DNA of 64,000 bases from Phycisphaerales bacterium. GTDB lineage: Bacteria; Planctomycetota; Phycisphaerae; Phycisphaerales; UBA1924. Below, piece by piece: positions 51,683 to 60,083 of this stretch; position 1 is the stretch's first letter; each line of letters opens with the position of its first letter. The notes under the pieces were generated by a model. That model saw nothing but the letters and a program-made list of their open reading frames with translations. It made no database searches and had not been told where the DNA came from. The stretch lies in assembly GCA_029260345.1 (NCBI GenBank), contig JAJDDK010000007.1, positions 190,226 through 254,225 of the forward strand, given 5' to 3'. The position numbers and the translations under genes are program-made.

Positions 51683-52413
51683 TTCAGTTCCACACTCCAA
51701 TACGCCTCATCCAGGAACGCCTTCCATGACTGATAGCGCTCCTGCCCGAGCCGCGCCATGATCAGTGGGTGGCGGCGTGGGCGCACCGGCTTCTTGATGA
51801 GTTTCATGTGCGCCTGGTCGGGCGTTCTGCCGCCCTTGCGCGCGTTGCACTTGATGCACGCGCACACGAGATTCTCCCACGTGTCGCCCCCGCCTTGCGC
51901 GCGCGGCGTCACGTGATCGATCGACAGTTCACTCGTCGAGAACGATTTGCCGCAATATTGGCAGCGGTTGCGATCGCGCGAGAACAAGTTCCGCCGGTTC
52001 AGCTTCACACTCTGTTGCGGCAGGCGGTCATACCCGAGCAAGCGAATCACTTTCGGCACCGCGACGGAGAATCGCACCGTGCGCACCCAGTCGTGGCGCT
52101 CCGGCTCGAACTGCTGCTGCAATTCGCTGATCTCCGTCCACGATGCGAAGTCGTAATTCAGATACTGGCCGTTATCGATGTGAATGACTTCGGCGAGCTC
52201 GCGCACGAGCAGGCTGAAAGCACGCCGCGCGGAGATGACGCGCACCGCCATGTAGAGCTTGTTGAGAACGAGGACTTTGGCGTCCAGCCCCCCGCCGAGC
52301 GTCAGCGCCGCGGCGCCTCCGCTGAGCGAGTTCAACCCCGCCACGGAGAGGTCGTCCTCCGCAGGTGTGTGGCGCGAGTCGCGCCGCTCGGGTTGGTCGG
52401 CTCCTGCACGCAT
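51679..52413 (-). CDS. HNH endonuclease
   Basis: 244 residues. The HNH core is [20 protein letters not shown] then [20 protein letters not shown] (CxxC...DHxxPxxxGG...N...CxxCN), a metal-dependent nuclease fold common in stand-alone bacterial proteins of unknown physiological role. The N-terminal 100 residues include [20 protein letters not shown], typical of this subfamily. Followed by the two paralogous membrane proteins. Confidence 0.9.
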   Translation of the reverse strand: MRAGADQPERRDSRHTPAEDDLSVAGLNSLSGGAAALTLGGGLDAKVLVLNKLYMAVRVISARRAFSLLVRELAEVIHIDNGQYLNYDFASWTEISELQQQFEPERHDWVRTVRFSVAVPKVIRLLGYDRLPQQSVKLNRRNLFSRDRNRCQYCGKSFSTSELSIDHVTPRAQGGGDTWENLVCACIKCNARKGGRTPDQAHMKLIKKPVRPRRHPLIMARLGQERYQSWKAFLDEAYWSVELK

Positions 52414-52610
52414 GTCGCTTCAGGATCCGGCCCGGGACCGTCCAATCGCCCGGACTCGCCGGATCGTCATGCAACAGTATCGGCGCAAACGCCGCGCTTC
52501 AATCGTCTTGGCGAATTCCTTGCGCGATTGGGCCTGGGCTGGGAAACTCCCGGACGGGGACAGAATCGAGAGTCCCGGTTATCGGGTGACAACGCACAAG
52601 CGGCGGGTGG

Positions 52611-53183
52611 CGTGGTACGGCCGCCGCGGCAGCGCCACGATTTGACATTGTGATTCACGGCCAACAGTGGCGCCCCGACTTGCGGTCGGCGTACTACATC
52701 ACTCGGCACAAGAGTCGTTTGACGTGTGCCACTGCTCTTGAGCAGTGAGATTCCAAAGTGATGCACCGATTCCACTGCTCGAGAGCAGTGGCACACCTTC
52801 CCTCCTCCCCCGCCTCGCGGGGGCGGAAACAGGAGGGGGCTACTCCGCCTACCTCTCCTTCATGCCTCGAACGTGAATAGCGCAACGAGGCGCGGAGGAG
52901 GGAGTAGATCAGTAGCCCTCCCCCAACCCCCTCCCGCAAGGCGGGAGGGAAGGGATCCGAACCGCGCCCTTCAGGAAGCGGTTTCCACCATTCGCGCCCA
53001 ATCGTGGCACTGGCCTGCGGCCCGTACCACGGCGCCCGAACAAGAGAGCCTTTGGACGTGTGCCACTGCTCTTGAGCAGTGCGTTTCCAAAGCAAATACA
53101 AAACTCCAATGCTCAAAAGCAGTGGCACACAGTGAATTCCGTAACAAGCTCAACCGTGGCACTGCCGGAGCGGCCGTACCACG
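52611..53183. repeat. Composite block of several repeat families (copy 2)
   Basis: Within the 800-bp gene-free gap 52414-53212. In order: CGTGG/CCACG hairpin (52611-52639); GTGTGCCACTGCTC element (52725-52797); CCCCGCCTCGCGGGGGCGG and GGAGGGGGCTACTCCG (52803-52855); CCCTCCCGCAAGGCGGGAGGG (52929-52950); AACCGC hairpin (52957-52990); hairpin GGCC/GGCC (53003-53031); second CACTGCTC element (53056-53131); hairpin GCCG/CGGC (53155-53183). The order matches 46086-46463. Bases 52414-52610 show no feature. Confidence 0.85.
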
Positions 53184-53212
53184 CCATCCGGTCCCTTTGA
53201 TTCAATACGGTC

Positions 53213-54814
53213 TTAGTGCCGGAAGTGCCGCACGCCGGTGGTCAGGCAGGTGACGCCGCGCTTTTCGCAGAGGTCGGACGTTTCCTGATCGCGTTTTGAG
53301 CCGCCGGGATGCACGATCGCGCGCACGCCGGCGTTGATCAAAATCTCAGGCCCGTCGGGGAACGGGAAGAACGCATCGCTCACCGCAATGGCGCCCTTCG
53401 CTTTGTCACCGGCTTTCTCAGCCGCGAGCCGCGCGGCGCTCACACGATCGACCAGTCCCGCGCCCATGCCAAAGAGCCGCACCGGCGCCTCGCCAGCGCC
53501 ATCGCGCCCGGCAATCGCCACCGCGTTGCTCTTGAGATGTTTCACCATTGTCCACGCGATTCCCGCTTCACTCAGCAACGCTTCACTCGGCTTCGGACCC
53601 GCAGCGCACGTCCACTGGTCCGGTGACGCCGTGCGCGTGTCTCGGTCCTGCACGAGCATGCCTCCGGGGACTGAAGCGAAGTCAACTTTGCGCGCCGACG
53701 AACCCGCCCGATCCCCTACGGCTAGCAAGCGAACGTTGCTCCAGCGTTCTTTCAAATGATTCAGCGCTTCATCATCAAAGCTCGGCGCGATGATCACTTC
53801 AAGAAACACACCATCGCGGCAAATGCGCCGAGCCGCGACGCCGTCCATCGGACGGTTCACCGCCAAAATGCCGCCAAACGCCGCGACCGGGTCGCCCGCC
53901 AGAGCCGCATCCACCGCCATCGCGCATTCGCCCGCCACCGCAACGCCGCAGGCATTGGTGTGCTTCACGACGCAGGCGCCGATGCGCTCGCCATCCAATC
54001 GGCGCAAGTCCTTCACCAGTTCCAAGGCCGCGGAAGCGTCATTGATGTTGTTGTAGCTCAGCGGCTTTCCGTGAAGCTGCTGCGCATTCACGATTGTCGG
54101 CCCGGTGGACGCCGGGTCGCGATACAGCGCGGCGTCCTGATGCGGATTCTCGCCGTACCGCAAATCATCCACCTTCAGGTAGTTGATGCGCAACGTGTCG
54201 GGGAAAGCCGGCGCCGTGCGGCGCGAAAGGAACGACGCAATCGCCGCGTCATACTCCGCCGTGCGCGCGAACGCGACGGCCGCGAACTCAGCGCGCAAGC
54301 GCCGGTCCGTTGCGCCGTCGTGCTCCTGCAAATTCGTAATCACCTTGTCGTACTGGCGCGGCGTCGTCACCACCGTCACAAACTCAAAGTTCTTCGCCGC
54401 CGAGCGCAGCATCGAAGGCCCGCCAATGTCGATCTGCTCAATCGCTTCAAGCTCGGCAACACCCGGCGTCGAAACCGTGCGCTCAAACGGATAGAGATTC
54501 ACGCAGACCAAATCGATCGGCGTGATGTCGTGCTCTTTCATCGCGGACGCGTGGCCGGGGTCGTCGCGCAAGCCGAGCAAACCGCCGTGAATCTTCGGGT
54601 GCAGCGTCTTGACGCGACCGCTGAGCATCTCGGGGAAGCCGGTGACATCCTCGATGCTGGTGACGGGCACACCGGCTTCGATGAGCTTCGCGGCGGTTCC
54701 GCCGGTGGAAATGATCTCCACGCCCCGCGAGACGAGCGCTCGCGCAAACGGCGCCAGATCCGTCTTGTCGGACACACTCAGAAGCGCGCGGCGGATGGAA
54801 ACGAGATCGGGCAT
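53213..54814 (-). CDS. purH: Bifunctional AICAR transformylase/IMP cyclohydrolase
   Basis: Last two steps of de novo IMP synthesis, 533 residues. N-terminal MGS-like half: STGGTAAKL, VKTLHPKIHGG, IDIGGPSMLRSAAKN. C-terminal transformylase: LRYGENPHQ, SYNNINDASAAL, CVVKHTNACGVAV (catalytic Lys-His), ending ILINAGVRAIVHPGGSKRDQ. ATG 54814 (MPDLVSIRRA) chosen because upstream in-frame codons to 55015 read through the neighbouring gene's antisense. Confidence 0.95.
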   Translation of the reverse strand: MPDLVSIRRALLSVSDKTDLAPFARALVSRGVEIISTGGTAAKLIEAGVPVTSIEDVTGFPEMLSGRVKTLHPKIHGGLLGLRDDPGHASAMKEHDITPIDLVCVNLYPFERTVSTPGVAELEAIEQIDIGGPSMLRSAAKNFEFVTVVTTPRQYDKVITNLQEHDGATDRRLRAEFAAVAFARTAEYDAAIASFLSRRTAPAFPDTLRINYLKVDDLRYGENPHQDAALYRDPASTGPTIVNAQQLHGKPLSYNNINDASAALELVKDLRRLDGERIGACVVKHTNACGVAVAGECAMAVDAALAGDPVAAFGGILAVNRPMDGVAARRICRDGVFLEVIIAPSFDDEALNHLKERWSNVRLLAVGDRAGSSARKVDFASVPGGMLVQDRDTRTASPDQWTCAAGPKPSEALLSEAGIAWTMVKHLKSNAVAIAGRDGAGEAPVRLFGMGAGLVDRVSAARLAAEKAGDKAKGAIAVSDAFFPFPDGPEILINAGVRAIVHPGGSKRDQETSDLCEKRGVTCLTTGVRHFRH

Positions 54815-54875
54815 GACGTGCTCAGAAAATGGTGACTTGGAAAGAAGTGAATCGAAAGGGTTCGGATTGGCCGCA

Positions 54876-56057
54876 TCAGAATCGCGGAGTGAACTTGCCC
54901 ACCACGCCTTGTGGCGACACGGCGAAGAGATCGCCGTCCACGTTCGGGACCATGCGCATCCGCTCCACATTGTTGAGTTCGATCGTCGCGGTGATGTCGC
55001 CGCGCTCCGGATCAATGCGATACGCCTTCTGGCGCTCGCGGCTGAACACGATCAGCTCTTCGTTCTGCATACCGACGAGTACGCCTGAGACGTCCTCACT
55101 CGTCCATATCCGCTCGCCGCCGTACGCCGGATCCAGCGCGGCGAAGCCTTCACCGGGAATATCCACGTACAGCACGTCATCGAGCAGCGCCGGTTGGGAC
55201 GAGAGCGGCTGTTGCGCCCGCACGCGCCAGTCCCATGAAGAGCCGCGCGTCGCGAAACCGTAAATCGACTGATCAAGCGAAGCGACGTACATGGCGTCGT
55301 CACTGGCGACGGGAACATTCGAAAGGCCGCCAAAGATGCGCGCCCGCATGGTGGATGAACCGGTGCGTGTGTCAATGATGATGGTGTCGCCATTCTGGCT
55401 GACGACGCCGGCGAGGTCCTGACCGATGCGCACCGGGCGAGCCGTGATGGAGCCGCGCAGTTTGTAGCCCCACAGTTTGAAACCGGTCTGCAGGTTGTGA
55501 CCCAGCACTTCGCCCCCGCCGGATCCGAACACCACGATCGGCCAGATCACGCGAGGCGGCGTTGACACCACCACGGCCAGGCCATGCTTGTCCGTGATCT
55601 CGCCGGTGCGCGGATCGAGGATGAACAGTTCGTTGTCGCTCGCCACCATCAACTGACTGTTGTCTGTCGTGTTGCCGACGAATGTCTCAAGCGGCTGACC
55701 GATCTGACGCACCCAGCGATTGGCGCCGGTGGTGAGCTCCATAAACGTGATCGAATTCGACATGCTATGGACCACGATGCCTTCGTCGAACACATCAAAG
55801 AAGCGCACCGAACTGCTGTCGCCCAGCACGGGGAAACCCTGCCAGACCAAGCGGTAACCCAGTCGCGCGTATTCGTCGTGATTGATTCCGCCCTGAATAG
55901 ATCGGCGCGGCGTGTCATATGAAGCGCCGGTCCCGGCGCTGGACGAGCGCTTCGAGCCGCAGCCATTGACCATGGCGATCGCCACAAGGGCGACGGACAC
56001 GCCAATCAGCGAGCGACGGAAACGGTCGGAACGAATCAAACGCGTGCAATTCAGCAT
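54876..56057 (-). CDS. PQQ-like beta-propeller lipoprotein (BamB-like)
   Basis: About 393 residues. Signal peptide with lipobox VNGC, then repeated propeller blades (DPRTGEITDKHG, NLQTGFKLWGYKLRGSITAR, DPAYGGERIWTSEDVSGVLV). This is the BamB-type architecture, though outer-membrane assembly function is only suggested. Start ATG 56057 (MLNCTRLIRS) preferred over 56168. It is followed by purH after 61 bp on the same strand. Confidence 0.85.
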   Translation of the reverse strand: MLNCTRLIRSDRFRRSLIGVSVALVAIAMVNGCGSKRSSSAGTGASYDTPRRSIQGGINHDEYARLGYRLVWQGFPVLGDSSSVRFFDVFDEGIVVHSMSNSITFMELTTGANRWVRQIGQPLETFVGNTTDNSQLMVASDNELFILDPRTGEITDKHGLAVVVSTPPRVIWPIVVFGSGGGEVLGHNLQTGFKLWGYKLRGSITARPVRIGQDLAGVVSQNGDTIIIDTRTGSSTMRARIFGGLSNVPVASDDAMYVASLDQSIYGFATRGSSWDWRVRAQQPLSSQPALLDDVLYVDIPGEGFAALDPAYGGERIWTSEDVSGVLVGMQNEELIVFSRERQKAYRIDPERGDITATIELNNVERMRMVPNVDGDLFAVSPQGVVGKFTPRF

Positions 56058-56191
56058 TGGTGCAATCCTGCCGTGGAACGATCGTCGAGGCGACCCCGCC
56101 GCGAAATTCGGCGAATTCCCGCCTCCGACGGGGAGCGGGAGTATCAGCGCCCCTATGGGCGCGGTCAACCGTGCGCCCCTATGCTCGGGAC

Positions 56192-56791
56192 ATGTTTACG
56201 GGATTGGTGCAATCCATGGGTTCAATCCGCGATCTTTCTCCTACGGAGACGGGGCGGCGATTGATCGTCCACGCCCCCGGCTGGAGCCACCATCCCAGCG
56301 CCGGCGACTCAATTTCGGTGTCGGGATGCTGCCTGACCGTCGCTGAGCCGCCGCAGAATGGAGATCTCGCCTTCGATGTGGTGACCGAGACTTTGCGCCG
56401 AACGACGCTGGGAGAGCGAGCGGCCGGTGATTGCGTCAATCTCGAACACGCCTCCCGAGCTGACACGCTGCTTGGCGGCCACATCGTCCAGGGACATATC
56501 GACGGTGTCGCGGAAGTCCTCACGGTGACCAAGGGCGAGGACTGGCGCGTGCGACTGAAGCCCCCGGCGGACCTGATCGCGCTGATCCCGCCCAAAGGCT
56601 CCATCGCCATCGAAGGCGTGTCGCTGACAATTGCCGAAGTCGGCGACGACTGGTTTGAGATCGCGCTGATCCCGACGACGTTGCGCGAGACGACACTTGG
56701 CGAGCTGCGCGCCGGGATGCGATGCAATCTTGAGACCGACATTCTTGCGCGCACCGTGGCGCACTGGCTCGAGCGCACCGGGCGCTCATGA
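56192..56791 (+). CDS. ribE: Riboflavin synthase alpha chain
   Basis: Dismutates 6,7-dimethyl-8-ribityllumazine to riboflavin, about 199 residues with two internally repeated lumazine-binding domains. First: MFTGLVQSMGSIRDL, DSISVSGCCLTVAE, GHIVQGHIDGVAEV; second: IAIEGVSLTIAEV, LETDILARTV. ATG 56192 gives the standard MFTGL start; the open frame to 56057 belongs to the divergent gene's leader. No FMN riboswitch is seen upstream. Confidence 0.95.
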   Translation: MFTGLVQSMGSIRDLSPTETGRRLIVHAPGWSHHPSAGDSISVSGCCLTVAEPPQNGDLAFDVVTETLRRTTLGERAAGDCVNLEHASRADTLLGGHIVQGHIDGVAEVLTVTKGEDWRVRLKPPADLIALIPPKGSIAIEGVSLTIAEVGDDWFEIALIPTTLRETTLGELRAGMRCNLETDILARTVAHWLERTGRS

Positions 56792-56793
56792 AC

Positions 56794-56826
56794 CAAAAAA
56801 CAGGACGGCAATGAGCCGTCCTGTTC
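56794..56826 (-). terminator. Terminator (minus strand) between helicase and riboflavin synthase
   Basis: Inverted repeat ACAGGACGGC/GCCGTCCTGT around AATGA; on the minus strand it is followed by TTTTTT. Serves the helicase gene, and the stem may also stop ribE reading. Confidence 0.88.
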
Positions 56827-56862
56827 GTTGAACATTTTCGATTGTGTATCCGCGCGCCGGAC

Positions 56863-58482
56863 TCAGTCTTCATCGGGCGGCAGCGGCGCCACACCGAGCG
56901 ACGATCGCGACGTGCGCACGCGCCCGCCAATCGTGCGGGGCGGCATCTTGGCCGGAACCAATCCGCCCGGGAAACGATTCGGGTCCGCCTTCGCGCTCGA
57001 GGGCGGCGGCGAAGACGCAATGTTCTTTGACGTCGGCTTGGGTGCAGTCGCGGCAAGCTGCTCACGTCGCACCTGCTTCTCGCGCACGCTGTGCGGAATG
57101 TCGCCCGGTTTGAAGTCCGGGTATTCAAGACGCGGAATCTCAATGTTGGCGAGCTTTTCAACCGCGGTGAGCAGGCGACCTTCTTCGGACGACACAAACG
57201 TCCAGGCGACACCTTCCTGACCAGCGCGCGCCGTGCGCCCGATGCGGTGGACGTAAATTTCGGGGTCTTCGGGAATGTCGTAATTCACGACGTGACTGAT
57301 GCCTTCCACATCCAGCCCGCGAGCCGCGACGTCTGACGCGACGACCACGCCCAGCGTGCCGGAGCGGAAGTGCTTCATCACCGCATTGCGCTTGCTTTGC
57401 GGCATGTCGCCGTGAATCGCCCGCGTGTCAATTCCCTTGTCGTTCAGGAATTTCGCGAGGTCATCCACCATGCGCTTCGTCGAGCAGAAAACCAGCGTCA
57501 AATCAGGGTCTTCGTGCGTCAGCAAATGCACGAGCAGCCGCTTCTTATCCCACCGTTCCACCGGCAGGTAATGCTGCTTCACCATCTCAACGGTGAGGGC
57601 GCCGGCGACGGACGTGATGCGCACCGGGTTTTCCATAAACCGGTTGGCGAGCTTTTCAATCTCATCGCTGATCGTCGCGGACACAAACACGGTCTGGTGA
57701 TCCGTCTTGATCTGTCCGAGGATCTTGCGAATGTCATCGCGGAAACCGATGTCGAGCATGCGGTCCACTTCGTCAAGCACGACGAATCGCACGTGCTTGA
57801 GGTGCAGGTCGCCGCGCTCAACGAGGTCCATCAATCGACCGGGCGTCGCCACGATGATCTCGGGATCATTGGCAAGCTCCGCCTGCTGCTTGCGGACGGA
57901 TTCACCGCCGTAAATCGCAGTCACGCGAATCGGCGTGTGCTTGCCGAAGTTTGTCAGCTCGTTGGCAATCTGAATCGCCAGTTCGCGCGTTGGCACCAGC
58001 ACGATGGACTGGAACGCCAAGGCTCGCTGCGCCATATGAAAGAGCGGCAAACCGAACGCCGCGGTCTTGCCGCTGCCGGTGCGGGCCTGACCCAGCACGT
58101 CGTTGCCTTCAAGCACCACGGGAATCAATTGCGACTGAATGTGCGTCGGCGCTTTGTAGCCTTGCCCCTCCACACCCTTGAGCACACTGTTGCGCAGTCC
58201 AAGCTCCGCAAATGAAGACTCTGAAAAGAGATGCTTCGCGGAACTTGGATCAATCGCCTTGGCGCCGCCACGTCGACGGGTTGAATCCCGAGGATCGCGC
58301 GCAGCGCCTTCGCTCTTGGCTTGTGAATTCGATTCGGGCGTGCCGCCTTCACCATCGCCCTTGCGACGACGCCGGCGACGCTTCCGCTTGCGCGGCTGCT
58401 TCTCGCCGGACTCATTTGACTCTTGATTGTCAGAAACTTGCACTTCAACCGCTTCGCTTGACGCGACTGTCTCATCGGACAT
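56863..58482 (-). CDS. DEAD-box RNA helicase (DEVD variant)
   Basis: 539 residues. Q-motif region YKAPTHIQSQLIP, Walker A ARTGSGKTAA, PTRELAIQIANE, Walker B DEVD (in VVLDEVDRML instead of DEAD), SAT, CSTKRMVDDL and HRIGRTARAGQ. Flanked by a very basic N-terminal tail (RKRKRRRRRRKG) and a Pro/Arg C-terminal tail, so an RhlE-like RNA remodeller. Start ATG 58482 with GAGGATG upstream. Not next to a ribosomal gene. Confidence 0.92.
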   Translation of the reverse strand: MSDETVASSEAVEVQVSDNQESNESGEKQPRKRKRRRRRRKGDGEGGTPESNSQAKSEGAARDPRDSTRRRGGAKAIDPSSAKHLFSESSFAELGLRNSVLKGVEGQGYKAPTHIQSQLIPVVLEGNDVLGQARTGSGKTAAFGLPLFHMAQRALAFQSIVLVPTRELAIQIANELTNFGKHTPIRVTAIYGGESVRKQQAELANDPEIIVATPGRLMDLVERGDLHLKHVRFVVLDEVDRMLDIGFRDDIRKILGQIKTDHQTVFVSATISDEIEKLANRFMENPVRITSVAGALTVEMVKQHYLPVERWDKKRLLVHLLTHEDPDLTLVFCSTKRMVDDLAKFLNDKGIDTRAIHGDMPQSKRNAVMKHFRSGTLGVVVASDVAARGLDVEGISHVVNYDIPEDPEIYVHRIGRTARAGQEGVAWTFVSSEEGRLLTAVEKLANIEIPRLEYPDFKPGDIPHSVREKQVRREQLAATAPKPTSKNIASSPPPSSAKADPNRFPGGLVPAKMPPRTIGGRVRTSRSSLGVAPLPPDED

Positions 58483-58819
58483 GTGCGAAACCATCCTCAA
58501 CTCGTGGCGCCCACGGTTCCTCAGGCGCGAGCCCGGGTGGATGACTTGCGTAGATGGCAGGACGAAGCGTCATGCCGCCGGCGCGAAACATCCGGACCCG
58601 CCGCGCCCTTGGGCGATCGGCGCCGATTCTGCGATCCATGCACGAGGCGAGCCGCCGCGCCTCGCGCGAATTCCTCAATCTGGCGGCTCCACAGTGTGGC
58701 CTTTCCCGACCACTCCTATCCGTTGATCGTAGCGCAGGCGGCTCGCCGATACAAGAGAGATCGTCCCATCAATGTGGACGGTACGCTTTCCCCCTTCACC
58801 CCCGGGAGCCCTCAGAGCC
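58483..58819. promoter_or_regulatory. Divergent intergenic region between helicase and alr
   Basis: About 335 bp. No gene. A TTGATC (58723-58728) with a GATAC-like -10 18-19 bp downstream is the best promoter candidate for alr, but it is weak. No repeat family recognised here. Confidence 0.25.
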
Positions 58820-60055
58820 ATGACCGCCACAAGCCGCATCGAGATCGATCTCTCCGCGGTCGAGCGCAACGTCACGACGCTCAGACGGGCCCTTTCCGCC
58901 GGTTCGCCGGGGAAACACGTGGGAATCTGCGCTGTTTTGAAAGCAGACGCTTACGGCCTGGGCGCCCCAAGAATCGCCAAACGCCTTGAAATCGCCGCGG
59001 TGGACCTCATCGCCGTCTACACGCCGGATCAGGCCCGATCTCTGATCGAAGCCGCTATCCGCACCCCGATCCTCATTCTGATGCCCACCAACGGCGTCAC
59101 CCGCGTGGACACGCTCTTCCGGGCCGCGTCCACCGGGCGCCTGCATTTCACGGTCCATCAGCGCGAACAGCTCATGAGTCTGGCTGCCCTCTCAGATCAG
59201 CTCGGGATCATGCTCCCGCTGCATTTCGAAGTGGACTCCGGCCTCCATCGCGGCGGATCAATGCCGGAAGAAGCCGCCAAGCTCGTCCAGATCGCGGCGG
59301 AACACCCGCGACTGCGCGTCGCAGGGCTCACCACCCATTTCGCCAGCGCCGATTGCGATCCCGATCAGGTCGCGCGCCAAATTGCATGTTTCGACAATTG
59401 GCTCGCTGCCGTCGAACGGTTCGCGGCGCCGGACTGCATCGTTCACGTCGCCAACAGCTGCGCCACGTTTCGTCATCAATCACTTCACCGTGACATGGTG
59501 CGCGTCGGCCTCGCGCTCTACGGCGGCGTGGCGGATCGATTCCGCGATCCCGAGAGTTGCGAACTCATCGACGATTGCCGAGACCTTGAGCCCGCCGTGC
59601 GCTGGACCAGCCAGATCGTGCACCTCATGGACGTCGCCGAAGGTGAACCCATCGGCTACGGCGGCACGTGGCGCGCCGATCGACCGACACGCCTGGCGCT
59701 GATTCCCGTCGGCTTTGCGGACGGCTATCCCCTCGGACTCTCCAATCGCGGCGCCGTTGGTGTTGAACTCCCCGATGGCTCACTCACGTATTGCCCCGTC
59801 GCCGGACGTGTCAGTATGGATCAGATCACAATTGATGTGACGGATACGCCGCGCGAAGACATCACACTTGGGTCGCGCGTCGAGTTGATTGGTCGTGACC
59901 CAAGTGCGCCCAATCATCTGCCCGCGCTGGCTCGCGCCGCAACGTCCAGTGTGCATGAGATGCTGTCGCGCCTCGGCGCTCGTGTGCCGCGCGTGTATCG
60001 CGCCGCCGCCGAGCAATCCGAGCCTGTCTCCGTCGCCTCCACCATGGCGCGATGA
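58820..60055 (+). CDS. alr: Alanine racemase
   Basis: PLP-dependent L/D-alanine racemase supplying peptidoglycan D-Ala, about 411 residues. PLP lysine motif AVLKADAYGLG, HFEVDSGLHRGG, the conserved GYGGTWRA loop with the catalytic tyrosine, and the RVSMDQITIDVT dimer-interface motif. ATG 58820 (MTATSRIEID) preferred; the frame extends upstream to 58772. No ddl or mur genes are nearby. It is followed at 28 bp by the DASS transporter. Confidence 0.93.
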   Translation: MTATSRIEIDLSAVERNVTTLRRALSAGSPGKHVGICAVLKADAYGLGAPRIAKRLEIAAVDLIAVYTPDQARSLIEAAIRTPILILMPTNGVTRVDTLFRAASTGRLHFTVHQREQLMSLAALSDQLGIMLPLHFEVDSGLHRGGSMPEEAAKLVQIAAEHPRLRVAGLTTHFASADCDPDQVARQIACFDNWLAAVERFAAPDCIVHVANSCATFRHQSLHRDMVRVGLALYGGVADRFRDPESCELIDDCRDLEPAVRWTSQIVHLMDVAEGEPIGYGGTWRADRPTRLALIPVGFADGYPLGLSNRGAVGVELPDGSLTYCPVAGRVSMDQITIDVTDTPREDITLGSRVELIGRDPSAPNHLPALARAATSSVHEMLSRLGARVPRVYRAAAEQSEPVSVASTMAR

Positions 60056-60083
60056 TTCTCGCTGAAGCTGACCGAACAACCAC

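Noticed and set aside
54815-55015. Longer N-terminus of purH
   Set aside because: The extra 67 residues are Ser/Arg-rich and overlap the neighbouring gene region; MPDLVSIRRA is the family start.
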